64,000 nt of DNA from Amborella trichopoda (GCF_000471905.2 NW_006496103.1:1171022-1235021); one strand, 5' to 3'; shown: positions 10,876 to 23,565, numbered from the stretch's first letter. Numbers and translations are program-made. The notes: generated by a model not told the origin, from the letters alone.

Positions 10876-12630
10876 GGAAATTAAGATTTAAAATTTACCA
10901 AAAAAAAAAAAACGGAGAAGAAGAAAACAAAATTCCTGAAAATGCAGGATATTTTCTTTAATTTTATGGAAAAATAAGTTTTCACTTTTCGAAGAGAAAT
11001 AAAACGGAGGAAAAATTACAACAAATCCCTCTAATTTGAGAGCTCTTTGAAGGCACAGTAAATGGATCGCACTTCGTAGCAACCTGTCCATTTTCGCAAA
11101 TGAAACGCCCTCCATAAATTTTGTAATGACAAACATGACTTTTCCTGACGGGTAGGAGCATTTAGAAATCTTTAAAAAACGGATCGGTTCCGAAACGGGC
11201 ACTTCAAAATCCATCCAAATCGGTAAATCGCAATTTTGGATTGGAAATCGGCTAAATCGGTCGGTTTCGGCTTTCAAAACAATTAAAAAAGTTATTAAAA
11301 ATCATTATATATATTGTTTTATAGGAATCCAATAAAAAATGAGCGTACTACATTAACAACTTTTATTTTTTTGCATCAATATGCGAATATTGAGATGTTA
11401 TTTTCCTGTATGAAGATAATCAACCATTTATTAAAACTTAGCTAAATATAATATTATACATTGAAATTAAAATTATTGGTTTGTATTTTATTATTTTATC
11501 GTCATCTTACTATACAAATAAGAATAAATTTGAAATTTGTCTTATAATATCATCTAATTTAAAAATCTAATTTACAACTATAACAAAAAATAATACATTG
11601 CATAATTTATAATGTAAATAAATAATAAATAAAATCTAATATTTGATTATCATTGTAATTAGTATAATTATTAATTACAATATTATAATTAACATTATTT
11701 AAAAAACAAGGATCCTAATAAAAAACAAAAAATTCACTAAGTATTTAGAAACTCAAAATCCTTTTTTCTTTATACTTTAGTTTTTATATTTATAAATATT
11801 GACAGATTGTAAAGTAAACCACAATATTTTAGATCTTTTTTATTGTTCAAAAATAATATTTTAAACTTAAAAACACTCCATAACTAAGCTTTTTCACCAA
11901 AGGGATTAAGGGTACAATGTAATCCTACAGGTACATGCACTCTTTTTCACCACTTATGTCATACTTATGCGCTTTAATATGTTAGTAGGTTAGTTTTTAA
12001 ATAGAAATAAAATAATTCCATATCCAAGATGATAGGCTTGAACAAGTAAAATATAAAAGCCATTGAGCGTGCGCTTTTAAAACAAATGGTTGCTGGTGGT
12101 TGGGTGATCTAATGAGCTGTTGTGACATCACGTGGCAATATTAAAAAATTGCCAAGCTTGATGGTGGGTGGGTGGTGATATTAACCATTTATGATGTCAT
12201 TATTGGTGACGCGTCTTCTCTGTGATGTCCTAAGGTGAGAAAAACAGTCGGATCCCGTTTTATGGTTGGATCAGGAACGGGCTGGATGATACCCGATCCA
12301 GATCGCCCGATTCCAGATAGGGTCACCTATTTTTAAAACATTGGATATAATATTTTCTAACTTTTCTATAGGAAACAATCACTTTCTACAGTTTCGTTTA
12401 GCGCAGTGATTTTAAATGATTGTGTTAATACTAGCTTCTATCAAAATTAGGTAATGTGATTTTTTGTTTTGTATTTTCTTTAAGATGTTTTTTCTAGTGA
12501 AAGTTTCAGTTTTTTTACTCGGGTTAGGATTTTCTGCCAAAATGTGAATCTAGTGATCATTGTGCATCAATTTGATCGTTTTTTTTTTTTTTGAATGATC
12601 ATGCTAATACGATCTTCCATCAAACTCAAG
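10876..12630. other. BET3 upstream region and AT-rich spacer
   Basis: This contains the BET3 5' UTR and presumed promoter (minus strand), with an A-tract at about 10901-10914. From 11280 to 11930 the sequence is very AT-rich and featureless. Short GC-rich stretches with CGGATCGG/GATCCGAC-like motifs at 11180-11270 and 12250-12320 flank it. No open frame here resembles a known protein. Confidence 0.55.
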
Positions 12631-13265
12631 TGTTTGAAGATATTTTTCAGCACCTTGGATTCTCGATGCGGAGTAAAAGAGAAGTCGGTCAATAAAGCAT
12701 TGAGGTACAATGGAATTCTTGACAGTCTCATAATTGCCTTAGAACGGGTCAGAATCTTCCTAAGCACTCCAAAAGGCTACCTGCAAAGTTTCGTCACAAT
12801 TCGACATGTATAAGGCAACGCAGGCAAATAAACAATTTCGGAAAAATTAGTCTTTAGCACGCTGAAACGAACTCCGTAAATAGAACTCTATTTTTGGTGA
12901 GTCAAACAGCTGTGGGATAGCCACCATTAGATTTGGCACGATTGAAAACCCCTAGGGGTCAAGTTTCGACTTAAACAGACATCCCAAGACAAAGTTATGG
13001 GTAAAACATTAAAAAGTGGTAGCCCGCACACTATTCCCGCACGGCCTCCCTACACCAATCTCCATTACAAGAGACTGGTTTGTATGGTCATAAACAGCAA
13101 CTTTGAAGAATCGTATCTCAAACGTCTTGAGTCGGATCGCACTCAAATTTTGTGAGCATGTTTGTCTTGTCAAGACGAGCGTTTTGATATGTGGCACGCC
13201 CCATGACAATACCTGAGTAGGGAGAAAAACTAAAGAGAAATTGGTGATTCGTGAAGACAGTTGTA
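12631..13265 (+). mobile_element. Ty3/gypsy LTR copy 1 (5' part only)
   Basis: It begins TGTTTGAAGATATTTTTC and is collinear with the starts of LTR copies 2 and 3 until about 13265. Shared landmarks are the CGGTCAATAAAGC region, GACAGTCTCA, GCACACTATTCCCGC and ATGTGGCACGCC. The rest of the LTR, the primer site and the leader are missing; the gag leader follows directly. Confidence 0.82.
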
Positions 13266-13360
13266 GGTTTTACCCCTAGAGTGAGGCTAGGTCTACCCTA
13301 AGTCGTCGAGTTTAGATCTTACCTAATTTAGATTCTAGAACCTTGCCAAAAGCAATCACC

Positions 13361-14964
13361 ATGTCAGTCACTCAAGGTGACCATGATGATCGCTCCACGG
13401 CCGACTCTAAGCTGAACCTGCCCAAACTTAAGGACCAATATGTCACGATCCCTTGGGATTATCGACAGAACTCAGGTCAATCCATTATCCAACGCCCAGG
13501 TCTCTAATTAGAGGCAGAGTCCCAAGGGTCCACCCCTAATCCTGAAATTTGTGTGGCTCGAAAAGTTGGCTCTGCCCGAAAGACTTTGAATAGTCAGGGG
13601 ATCCTACCGGGCGTTGTCCTACAGGGGATTTTAGGCAACCAAAGTAGGAGTCAAGTGAGGGAAGAAATTTATGCAGCATCTAAGACTAATTCCCACAACT
13701 CGAACCAAAATAACCCCGAGGCTCAACGATCTCAAAACCAAGACCCACCTAGGTCTAAGGGATCTAACCCAACCTCGAGTCATCATAGTACAACTCGTGA
13801 TGTCTTGAACACTGTACGAAGCAGAGATGTCGACCCAGCTGCCCTTAAAAGTCCAGTTGACCTAGGTTACACTATTCATGCCCCAGCTTACGGGTCTATC
13901 CTAAACCAAGTTAGTGTTGTAGGTCAACCCTTAGCACAACCGAGTCTGCCGATCCTTCAATCGGTCCCTCTAGTTCATTCGGTCCAACAAACCTTGCAAT
14001 TCTCACAACCGATGGCGACACCTATAGGTCAATACGCCCCTCAGGCACAAATCTATAAAACCACCCCCGTGACTATGGCTCATCAATCTCAGACCCATGC
14101 AAGCCAACAGGTACCTCATGTCTCAACTCATCAGGCTACGCTTGGGAACCCACCGATCAGTGGTCCTACTATCATGTCAAATACTCAACAAGAAGGCACC
14201 CTAAAAGCGATGCAGGACATGCTTGTAAAAATGGGCATGCATGAAATTCTAACCTCGAAGGCCTATCTTCATGAGACCCTTGGAGGCATGGAAGACCTTC
14301 CCCTAGAATTTCTTGTTCCAGAATTTAGAAACAAGTTCAATGAGAAGAGCGATCTGGATACTCACGTCAACGCATACCTCCTCTCCGTTTGAGCTTTACG
14401 AGACATGTCTAACCAATTGAATGCCATATTTCACAAACATTGACCGGCGAGGCCTTGAATTGGCATCTAAGAACAATGTCCGCTCGACCACACATCACTC
14501 TAGACGAAATGTTCAACCTATTTGTCTCTCACTATCGCAGGTCGACACCAAGACCTCTCTCCATGGGCGAGCTCAGTGCAACGAAACAAAACCCAGGAGA
14601 ATCCTTTGAGGATTCATCGATCGATTCCGCAAGGCAGCAATACGGGTCATAGAATATCCACTTACAGACCCGGCCAAGATCTCCATAGTCTTGGAGAATG
14701 CCGCTCTTGAATACAGGACTTCTTCAACCAAGGTCTTATTCTCCACTCTTTCGACTCCATGATTGAGTGGGTGACGCGATATGAAAAGGCTAGAGGAACA
14801 CCCCTCAGCACCAGGCCCAACAACAAACCGATAACAACTCCCCAAAATAAGAAAAAAAACAATACTAAGGGGAATGCTTCTGATCAAGTTAATGATATTT
14901 ACTGGAAGACATTTTTCAACACCATGGAAACCCGATACGGAATAAAAGGAGAAGCCGGTCAATA
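13361..14964 (+). pseudogene. Ty3/gypsy gag, broken
   Basis: The capsid precursor of an LTR retrotransposon. It opens at the ATG at 13361 (MSVTQGDHDD), has an in-frame TAA at 13505, stays open in the same frame to the TGA at 14390, then continues in another frame. The Gln/Pro/Ser-rich N-terminal half is low-complexity. The gag core follows at 14440-14650 with LTGEALNWHLRTM-like and PGESFE motifs, and again at 14600-14760 after a further break. The frame runs straight into LTR copy 2, so protease, RT, RNase H and integrase are all deleted. The gag core is of the retrotransposon-gag family used by plant Ty3/gypsy elements. Confidence 0.82.
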
Positions 14965-17603
14965 AAGCCTAATGAACAGCGAAAATTTTGACAGTCTCAA
15001 AATGATCCCAGAACTGGTCAAGATCTTCATAAGGACTCTTAAAATTTTCTTGTCAAGTTTCGCTGTAATCCGACATGTCTAAGGCAGTGCAAACTAAGAG
15101 ACAGTGTCGGCAAAGTCAGCCTCTAGCACCCTAAAACGGACCGCTATAACTAGAGCTCTATTTTTGATGCATCAAATTGTTGTGGGACTACTTCCATTGG
15201 AGCTGACATGGTTGAAAATCCCTGTGGGTCAAATTTCAGCTTAACGGGCACTCCAGGAATAAGTTATAGGCGAAAGATTGAAATAAGAGTAGTCACACAC
15301 TATTCCCGTGCGGCCACCCTGCAACTAAACTCCATTAAAGGGACAATCACAAACAGTGACTTGCAATGCTTATATCTCCCTTGTTCGAGATCAGATCGTG
15401 CTCAAACTTATTGGAATGCGTTTGTCTCATTAAGACGAGAGTTTCAATATGTGGCACGCCTCGTGACGACGCCTGAGCACGAAGAAAAACTAGAAAGAAG
15501 TTATCAATCCGTGAAGGAAGTTGCAGGAAAATCAGCAGCGACACACCTCACTCGAGTGGCCAAATCACGACGCTCGCGAGCCTGATCAACATGAAACTAG
15601 TTGTATCGCGTGACTATCACGGGTCCGAACCACACGTATGATAAACGGTCAGATCTCGAACAAGAAGCCGATGAAGTGACTACAAATTCTGGTGTCAAAA
15701 TTCCAGATTCTAGCCAAAATTAAATAGTTGTGAAATCTTCGTCAGGGCACGAAATCAAGCTACTCTTGTTGTCACGCAATCATGACGGCATGCTCAGTGT
15801 GATCCAGCAAAGAAACCACAAAAAAAATCAAGGAACGAGCACACTATCAATGTGAAGTTTGTAAGATTCATCCAAAATTCAAATCACACGATCGTGGCCT
15901 AAAAACATGATCTATGGCTCGAAGTTGGTATCAAATCGATCGTCACGCTGAGCCCTACAAGAAAACAATAATCTTTCTATCAAACGGGCACCAGAGTAAC
16001 CCCGGATCATCTATGAAAGATCATGCAAGTTCTAGGGCAGCAATAGGAACTATTTTGAAATTCCATGAATTGTTAGAAAGGGGCAAATCTATCATTTTAT
16101 ACCCTATTTTCCTATTTTATTTAATTCAGTTAAATCTTAATTTTCAACAATTAGGTTTAATTTTGATCATCCCCATGTTTGGGTAAAACTCGATATATAC
16201 CATGTACTATCATTGTACCTAAACCCTTCATTAAATAAACTTTTGCTTAATGAAATCTCTATTTCGTTTTATTGTTGGGTCACGTTCTAAGAGAGAGAGA
16301 GGCAGGAGAGAGAAACTTTTAGATCGGTACCCCTAGGCTCAAGGTAAATCTTTCTCTCTCTTCTCTTCCTTTCTTTCTTCTTCTCTCTTTTCGTCTCGCT
16401 CTTCTTCTTGGTCTGGCCTTTTCTCAGAGCCCATGCACGACAGTGGCAGTGCCGTGCATGCCTCTTCCTTTCTTTCTTCTCTTGTGGTTTCGCAGGTCGT
16501 GTATGGAGATGGCAGCACCATGCGTGAGCTTCTTACTTATTCTTTTTGTCTATCTCTATCTCTCGGCAAGGCTCGTAGACAGTGCTGCTCATTGTTGTTC
16601 GCAGAAGTGTCTTCGACGTTTTAGCGAGGAGCACAGACGGCGAAGCCTATTGCCGCCTGCAGGGGTCTTCCCTTATTGTGCACCTATTGCAAACAGCGAT
16701 GCCTATTGCCGCCCACGAAGGTTTGCGACAACACCTATCGCCTTCCGCGAGCTTCCTTTGCGCGCTCAGTGCCTATCGCCATCCACAAACCTCTTTCGTG
16801 TGCTTGGTGCCCATCGTCGTCCGCAGGTTTCTCTTGTGTCCCACACCCTTCGTCGTGTGCCTCAGAAAGAACTATCGTCGCGGGCTTCACAAAAGGATAT
16901 CATCGTGCGCTTCACAAGAGGCTATCGCCACCTGCGAAGGGATGTATTGCCTTCTCATGTTGCCAATGGCGATGCCTAGCGCCGCCCGTAGTTCACTGCT
17001 CCCCCTCTTGCCATGAGTAGTAGTGTCTAGCGTCGTCCAAGGGTCGTGACAATGTTGCTCCATGACTATGAATGACGATGCCTAAACGCCATCGGGGTCC
17101 CATCTCTTCGTCGTCTCACGCTTCCTCCTCATTCTCTTCTCTTCTCACTTGATTGAGGGTAGACTCAGCCTAGCATTGCCATAGCAATCTGGCACTCGAG
17201 CAGTATGGCTGTCGTGCTGGTCCTGAGTACGATGCCCATCTTGCTGCCACACCAGATTAGGACAGTCATATCGGCCTCAGTTTCGAGTAGTATTGCCGTC
17301 ATGGTGGTTCTAGTACTATGCCCATCTTGCTACCACTCCAAGTCAATCTTTGTATTGGTCCAGCTATCATGCTAGTCTCATCTCCTTACCAAGTTCTCTT
17401 CTCTTTTCTACATTTATTCGAACCTTCCACTTCATCACCCTCACTTATAAATGTGCATTGCCCTAAGACAAGTGTGGGTCCTTCGGCCCACTTGTCTTGC
17501 AAGTTAACCATGATAATGTTGTACAGAAAACAAGGAGATTGCATGTCAAGGGAGGCCATTATGAACCAGCTGGGGGGCTTTTCTTCGTGATCTAATAGGG
17601 CGT
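14903..17603 (+). mobile_element. Ty3/gypsy LTR copy 2
   Basis: A 2.7-kb LTR that starts TGGAAGACATTTTTC at the end of gag and is collinear with LTR copy 3. It holds a TATA box at 16194-16199, then a GA-rich stretch around 16291-16315, then a GC-rich segment (16430-17050) in which long open frames are by-products. It stops at 17603, where LTR copy 3 begins, and lacks the last 400 bp seen in that copy. Confidence 0.82.
16194..16199 (+). promoter_or_regulatory. LTR copy 2 TATA box
   Basis: TATATA at the homologous position in LTR copy 2. The flanking sequence ACCATCATTGTAC-like is kept in both copies. Confidence 0.45.
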
Positions 17604-18884
17604 TGTTGGAAGATATTTTTCATCATCATGGGGCCCCCGCTCAATAAAAGCCTAACATATAATGGAAATTACGACAGTCTCAGAATAGCTCCAGAACTGG
17701 CCAAGATCTTCATGAGGTCTCTCAAAAGTCTCATGCTAAGTTTCATTGCATTCTGATATATCTAAGGCAGTGCAAACTAAGAAACAGTTTCGGCAAAATC
17801 AACTTCTTGCATCTTGAAACATACCCTAAAACAAGAGCTACATTTTTGGTGTCTTAATTTACTGTGGGATCACCACCATTAGATCCGACACAGCTAAAAA
17901 CCCCCAAGGATTAAATTTTAGCTCAAATGGACACTCCAGGAATAAGTTATAGGCCAAAGAGGGAAATAGGAGGAGCCGCACACTATTCCTGTGTGGCCAC
18001 CTTGCAACACTACACCATTGAAGGGACAGTCACAAACAGTGACTTTCGATGCTCATATCTCACCCGTCTCAAGTCGGATTGTGCTCAAATTTAGTGAGCA
18101 TGTTCGTCGCATCAAGACGAGCGATTCGATATGTAGCACGCCCCGTGACGATACCCGAGCGCTAAGAAAAGCTAGAGAGAAGTTGTTGATCCGTTAAGAA
18201 AGTACAGAAAATTCAGCAGCGTTGTGCCTCGTTCGAGCAACCGAATCACATCGCTCGCGTTCCAATCGATGCAAGACCAATTCCATCATGTGCATAAGGT
18301 CTCGGGCCATCTCTGACCTGAACTCCATAGATGATGAACAGTCGGATTCCACACACGAAGCAGACAAAGCCACTGCAAATTCCGTCGTTGGAATTCTAGA
18401 TTCCGGCCAAAATTCCAAGGTTGCAAAATCTTCGTTCAGGCATGGAATTGAGCTACGTTTGTTGCCCCGCCATCATAATGGCTTGCTCAATGTGATCTAG
18501 CAAATAAATCATCAAAAACATCGAGGAACGAGCACACTATCGATCCGAAGTTTTAAGATCCATTCAAATTTCAAGTCACATAATTGTGCACTAAAAACAT
18601 GATCCATAGCTCGAAGTTGGTATCAAAACAATCGCCAGGCCGAGCCCTACAAGAAAACAATCATCTTATGATCAACCAGGCATCAGAACGACCCCGGATC
18701 ATCCATGAAAAATCATGCACGTTCTTGGGCAACACAGGGATTGTTCTGAAATTTCACGAATTGTTAGGAAGGGGAAAATTTGTCATTTTTCACCTTATTT
18801 TCTAATTTCTTTTAATTCATTTTAATCTTAATTTTCAAAAATGAGGGTAACTTTTGATCTTCCACCCATGTTTGGGGCAATTTC

Positions 18885-18892
18885 TATATATA
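18885..18892 (+). promoter_or_regulatory. LTR copy 3 TATA box
   Basis: TATATATA sits at the same place as TATATA at 16194-16199 in LTR copy 2, about 100 bp before the GA-rich stretch. It is the best candidate for the U3 core promoter. Confidence 0.5.
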
Positions 18893-20228
18893 CGTACCAT
18901 CATTGTACACACCAAGGTCTCAATCCCTCACAAAAAAGAGAGTTTTAGTTAATACAGTTTCTCTTTCTTACCATTGTTGGGTCACGGTCTAAGAGAGAGA
19001 GCAAGGTGAGAGAAATGTTTGATCGGTACCCCTAGGTCTGAGGGAGATCTTCTCTCTCTTCCTTTTCTTTTCTTCTCTTTATTCTTCTTTTTCTTTCTCT
19101 TCCTCTCTCTCTTTTCCCTCTTCTCCATCTGAGTTCCTCGCGGAGGCCATGTGCGGTAGTGACAGTGTCGTGCATGCCTCTCCCGTGGTCTCACAGGTCG
19201 TGCATGGTGATGACAGTGCTATGCGTGAGTCTTCTTCCCCTTCTGTTCGTCTGTCTCTCTCTCCCAGTGAGGCCTGCAGACGGCGCAGCTCATCGCCGTC
19301 CGCAGATATAGCTTCGACATCTCAGTGAAGAGCCCAGCAGTGAAACGCGTTGCCGCCAACCGGAGTTTTCCCCTGTTGTGTGCCTATTGCAGACGGTGAT
19401 ACCTATCGCCTCCTGCTAGAGGCCTCAGCAACACCTATCATCATCTGTGAGCTTCCTTCGCGAACTCGGTGCTCTTCGCCATCTGCGAGCTTCCTCCGTG
19501 CGTTTGGTGCTCATCGTCGTCTCGCTTGCATCCCAAGCCTGTCGTCGTGCGCCTTATGGGAACTACCGCTGCGTGCTTCAGAAATGGCTATCGTCGTGCG
19601 CTCCATGAGAGGCTATTGCCGCCTGCGCAGGGGTGCATTACCTTCTTATGTTGCCAAAGACGATGTCTAATGCCGTCTGTAGTCCTCTACTTACCATTTA
19701 GCTGTGAGCAGTAGTCTAGCGTCATTCCAAGGCCGTGACACTGCTACTCCACGGTCATGGGTGGCAACGCCTAGCACCGTCGGGACCCTATCCCCTCCTC
19801 CATCTCACTCTCTTCCTTTTAGCTCTCTTTCTGTCTCCTCATTCTTTTCTCCTTTTACTTGATTGAGGGTAGACTTAGCCTAGTGCTGCCATATCAGTCT
19901 CGGTTTAGAGTAGTATTGACGTCGTGCTGGTCTTGAGAACCATGCCCATCTTGCTACCACTCCGAGTTGGTAGGTTTCCGACCATCATGCTAGTCTCACC
20001 CCTTTGTCAGGTTTTCTTCTCCTTTCTCTCGTTATTGGAAGCCTTCCTTTTCATCACTCCGTCATATGAGCATGCGATGCCCTAAGACAAGGGTGGCTCT
20101 CTTTGACCCACTTGTCTCGCCAATTAACCATAAAAGTGTTGTGCAGAAAGCAAGAGGATTACAGGTCAAGGGAGGCAATTTCGAACTAGCTAAAGTAGTT
20201 AGGGGGCTTCCTTTTTTATCTAAGAGGG

Positions 20229-20630
20229 TGCCCACGCGAGCCAGCCCGAGTAAGTCCCAAACCCACCTTAAATTCCTCTCTCATCGGTTGGTATACCTTC
20301 CCTTGCTCTTGAGCAAGGTTCTAAGAGAGCGATCTCAAATCTGGGGTTAGCTAAAAACCAGAGATACGTGCTGCCAGATCATCTAGATTCGGAAGGTGAG
20401 ATCAATGCACGTAACTAGGCACCCAAGCGAGTCAGCCAGAGTAAGTCACAGACCCAGGTGAGGTTGGTCCCCACCTCACGTTAAAATTCCTCTCTCACTA
20501 GTTGGACACTTGCCCTTGTTCTGTGAACAAGGCTCCCAAGAGAGTGATTTCAAGTCTCGAGTTTTTCCCACATGAGACACGTGTCACCTGATCACCTAGA
20601 TCAGGGGAGGCGAGATCAAGGCACCTAACC
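20229..20630 (+). repeat. Two diverged direct repeats of about 200 bp in the LTR end
   Basis: 20229-20425 and 20426-20630 share CACGCGAGCCAGCCCGAGTA-like starts, AATTCCTCTCTCA, an AACAAGGCT/GCAAGGTTCT segment and AGATCA..GCAC ends. The repeat is collinear but diverged. Confidence 0.7.
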
Positions 20631-20634
20631 AGCT

Positions 20635-20652
20635 TGGCGACTCCATTGGGGA
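20635..20652 (+). other. Primer binding site of the Ty3/gypsy element
   Basis: TGGCGACTCCATTGGGGA lies three bases after the LTR end. Plant Ty3/gypsy elements of the Tat/Ogre group use a tRNA-Arg primer with this kind of site. The exact tRNA is an inference. Confidence 0.65.
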
Positions 20653-21035
20653 CTTATTACCCCTTCGTCGGTTCGCTTTTGTTTGATTAGTATTACCTTT
20701 TACTTTCTGCACTAGTTTTTATGGCACCTGGGATATTCAACCCGTTCATCCGAGTTTAGGATTTTCTCATCCCCACACTCGTGACTATCTCAGGGAAGCG
20801 AATTGCTCAAGCTTCCTTCCCTACACTCCTTCTGAGTCAGGACTCATAGTCCGACTCCCAAGTTCTTTCCTGGATTGGTGCGAGAAGGGACTTAAAGGTC
20901 CCTGACTCCTCGCTTTCTCGCCTTGGTGGACCCTCCACTAAGGCCTCTTACATTGGTCGCACAATTGTTATCGCACACAGCACACACCTTGCTACTGGCA
21001 AGTGCCTTGCCGTTCATATTGCTGAGGTACGCCGA
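20653..21035 (+). other. Ty3/gypsy leader, cut by the viral block
   Basis: Untranslated leader downstream of the primer site. No coding sequence is seen. It ends abruptly near 21036, where sequence homologous to the acidic spacer of the caulimovirid copies begins. Confidence 0.6.
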
Positions 21036-21640
21036 AAAAATGAAATATTAATTGGAAAAATCGATGATGATGAAGATATTATCATTAGTAATTCTGATTC
21101 AGACTCTGATGATGAAAATAATCCAAAAGAAGAAAATTGCCAATGTAATTTTTACAAGGTAGTCATTGATATGAATGAGTTAAGTATCAACACTCTTACA
21201 AAAGAAGAAGATCTGATTATAGATCTTATCGAAAAAATAATAGATCCAAAGACTAAAAGGCCGCCTTAGTTCAATATATCAACATGTGCAAAACGCCATC
21301 TGAAAAGGCAAGATCTTCTCTTATTCCGACAAAAGAAGATTATAGTTTTCATGATATCCTTAGAAGAGTGCAAAACAAAACCCAGGTTGATAGGGAACCC
21401 TCAATCTCTGAATTAAAACATGAGATTAATGAGGTAAGAAACGAGTTAATAACTCTAAAAACAAGGGTTCAAATCCTAGAATTAATTGAAGCCTCCTAAA
21501 GAACAAATTGAAGATGAAAACATAGAATTAGAATTTGACAATTTGGTAACAGAATATGATATTCCTTTACCACCCGAAGTGGGGGATACCCTTCCTAAAA
21601 CAAAGAAAGAATCTGAGACCTCTAACATATAATATGAATA
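21036..21640 (+). pseudogene. Copy A: acidic spacer between zinc knuckle and protease
   Basis: Starts mid-gene at the viral junction. It holds a Ser/Asp/Glu-rich run near 21090-21130, then a conserved block with EEDLIIDLI near 21205-21235 and a predicted coiled segment near 21400-21480 (EINEVRNELITLKTRVQIL). One frameshift lies near 21262. Copies B, D, E, F and G share this layout. Confidence 0.78.
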
Positions 21641-21715
21641 TGTTATAAAGGTACAGAATTGCAAGTTTGCAAACCTGGTCGACAAAATAATAACCCAAAA
21701 AATGGTTTACTAACA

Positions 21716-22360
21716 TCAAAATTGTAGTACAAAAGGTATACAGTTTTCAAACTACTGCCCTGATAGACTCAGGAGCTTACCTGAATTGCATAAATGAGGG
21801 GTTAGTACCAACAAAATACTTTAGCAAAACTGCCCAAGTACTAAATACTGCCGATGGTAGTAAAATGCTTATCAATTACAAGTTATCAGATGCTGCAGTA
21901 TGCAATAATGGTGTTTGCTTCAGATTCCCCTTCATAATGGTAAAATGTTTAAGTCAACATGTTATTCTAAGAACCCCCTTTTTAAACATGTTCTATCCAA
22001 TTAAAATTGATGACACAAAGATAGAAGCTAATATTGAAGGACATAAGGTTAAATTCACCTTTATTGACAAGCCTAGAATCCATGAGATTAATAATATCAG
22101 GGATAAGATTTCCTCTAAAGAAAAATTCCTTTACCACTTAAAAGAAGAAATAAAATATAAAAATATAGAAGAAAAATTACTACTTCCTGATATACAAAAT
22201 AAAATTAAATCTCTAAAAATAGATATTGAAAAGAACATATGCACCGATATCCCTAATGCTTTTGGGATAGAAAACAACATGTTGTTGAACTTCCTTATGA
22301 ACCGGATTTTCGAGAGGAAAAAATTCCTACTAAAGCAAAGCCTATTCAAATGAACAATAT
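21716..22360 (+). pseudogene. Copy A: aspartic protease and linker to RT
   Basis: Retroviral-type aspartic protease that would process the polyprotein. The catalytic Asp-Ser-Gly is intact at 21766-21774 (LIDSGAYLNCINEG). The flap and C-terminal part follow at 21865-22100 (LSDAAVCNN, PFLNM). A Lys/Glu-rich linker follows. A frame change near 22262 separates the linker from the RT. Confidence 0.82.
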
Positions 22361-22446
22361 GCTACTTGAGATCTATAAAAAGGAAATAAAAGAATTAACT
22401 AGACAAAAAACTTATCAGAAAAAGTTCATTACCCTAGAGTTGCTCA

Positions 22447-22931
22447 GTTTATGTTACAAAAGGCCTCAGAAATAGAAAGAGGAGATCCTAGATTGGTTAT
22501 AAATTATAAACCACTCGACAAAGTTCTTAGATGGATCAGATATCCGATCCCAAATAAAGAGACCTTCTAGATAGACTGGCTAACGCCTGTATCTTCTCAA
22601 AATTTGATCTCAAATCAGGTTACTGGCAAATCCAGATTGCTGAAAAGGAAAAATGCAAAACTACTTTTAATTTCCCATTTGGACAATTTGAATGGAATGT
22701 CATGCCCTTTGGATTAAAATATGCACCATCATAATTTCAAAATATCATGAATGAAATTTTTAATCCATATACTAAAGCCATAAAGAATGCTGGCTTAGTG
22801 GTTTTATCAAAAAAGATAAATCTATGCCAAACAAAAATAAGATTTCTAGGATACAATACTTTTCAAGGAAGAATCATTCCCATTGATATAGCAATAGAAG
22901 TCACATCTAAATTTCCAGATGTAATAAAAGG
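22447..22931 (+). pseudogene. Copy A: reverse transcriptase, first tandem unit
   Basis: RT finger and palm blocks. PRLVINYKPLDKVLRWIRYP is readable at 22489-22548, then a 1-base loss near 22559 shifts the frame and a stop follows. After NPYTK at 22760 the sequence jumps to KAIKNAGL, deleting the strand with the catalytic YxDD box. The unit ends at 22931, where the protease linker restarts. Confidence 0.82.
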
Positions 22932-23565
22932 AAAATTCCTTTACCACTTAAAAGAAGAAATAAAATATAAAAATATAGAAGAAAAATTACTACTTCTTGA
23001 TATACAAAATAAAATTAAATCTCTAAAAATAGATATTGAAAAGAACATATGCACTGATATCCCTAATGCTTTCTGGGATAGAAAACAACATGTTGTTGAA
23101 CTTCCTTATGAACCGGATTTTTGAGAGGAAAAAATTCCTACTAAAGCAAAGCCGATTCAAATGAACAATATGCTACTTGAGAACTATAAAAAGGAAATAA
23201 AAGAATTAACTAGACAAAAAACTTATCAGAAAAAGTTCATTACCCTGGAGTTGCTCAGCCTTTTATGTTAAAAAATGCCTCACCTCAGAAATAGAAAGAG
23301 GAGATCCTAGATTGGTTATAAATTATAAACCACCCAACAAAGTTCTTAGATGGATCAGATATCCGATCCCAAATAAAGAGACCTTCTAGATAGACTGGCT
23401 AACGCCTGTATCTTCTCAAAATTTGATCTCAAATCAGGTTACTGACAAATCCAGATTGCTGCAAAGGAAAAATACAAAACTACTTTTAATTTCCCATTTA
23501 AACAATTTGAATGGAATGTCATGCCCTTTGGATTAAAATATGCACCATCATAATTTCAAAATATC
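22932..23565 (+). pseudogene. Copy A: linker and reverse transcriptase, second tandem unit
   Basis: Repeats the linker (LYHLKEEIKYKN) and the RT blocks, here with the WDRK stretch before the RT in frame, unlike unit 1. The finger block is again frameshifted and the box strand is missing. Confidence 0.82.

Larger units (their letters stand above)
17604..20631 (+). mobile_element. Ty3/gypsy LTR copy 3
   Basis: It starts TGTTGGAAGATATTTTTC and ends ...AACCA just before the primer binding site, giving about 3.0 kb. It repeats the layout of copy 2 with many substitutions: TATA at 18885-18892, GA-rich stretch at 18990-19015, GC-rich segment at 19140-19780. The terminal 400 bp (20230-20631) contain an internal direct duplication of about 200 bp. 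The direct apposition of copies 2 and 3 suggests unequal recombination between elements. Confidence 0.8.

Noticed and set aside
10888..11277. 129-codon open frame just upstream of BET3 on the same strand
   Set aside because: No recognisable domain, overlaps the BET3 5' region and poly(T) tract, and ends in a Phe-rich low-complexity stretch. Probably chance.
11165..12345. AT-rich kilobase flanked by short GC-rich ends, possibly a hAT-type MITE
   Set aside because: The ends match only weakly as inverted repeats and no target duplication was found.
16433..17020. Overlapping open frames of 63-178 codons in three frames
   Set aside because: They lie in the GC-rich part of LTR copy 2. The homologous stretch in LTR copy 3 breaks them differently, and the protein text is low-complexity with no domain.
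19350..19714. Two overlapping open frames
   Set aside because: GC-rich part of LTR copy 3, same reasoning as for copy 2. No conserved protein text between the two LTRs.
12631..20652. Repeated blocks as a possible CRISPR array or satellite
   Set aside because: The repeat unit is a 2.7-3.0 kb LTR with TATA box and primer site; spacing and context fit a retrotransposon, and this is plant DNA.
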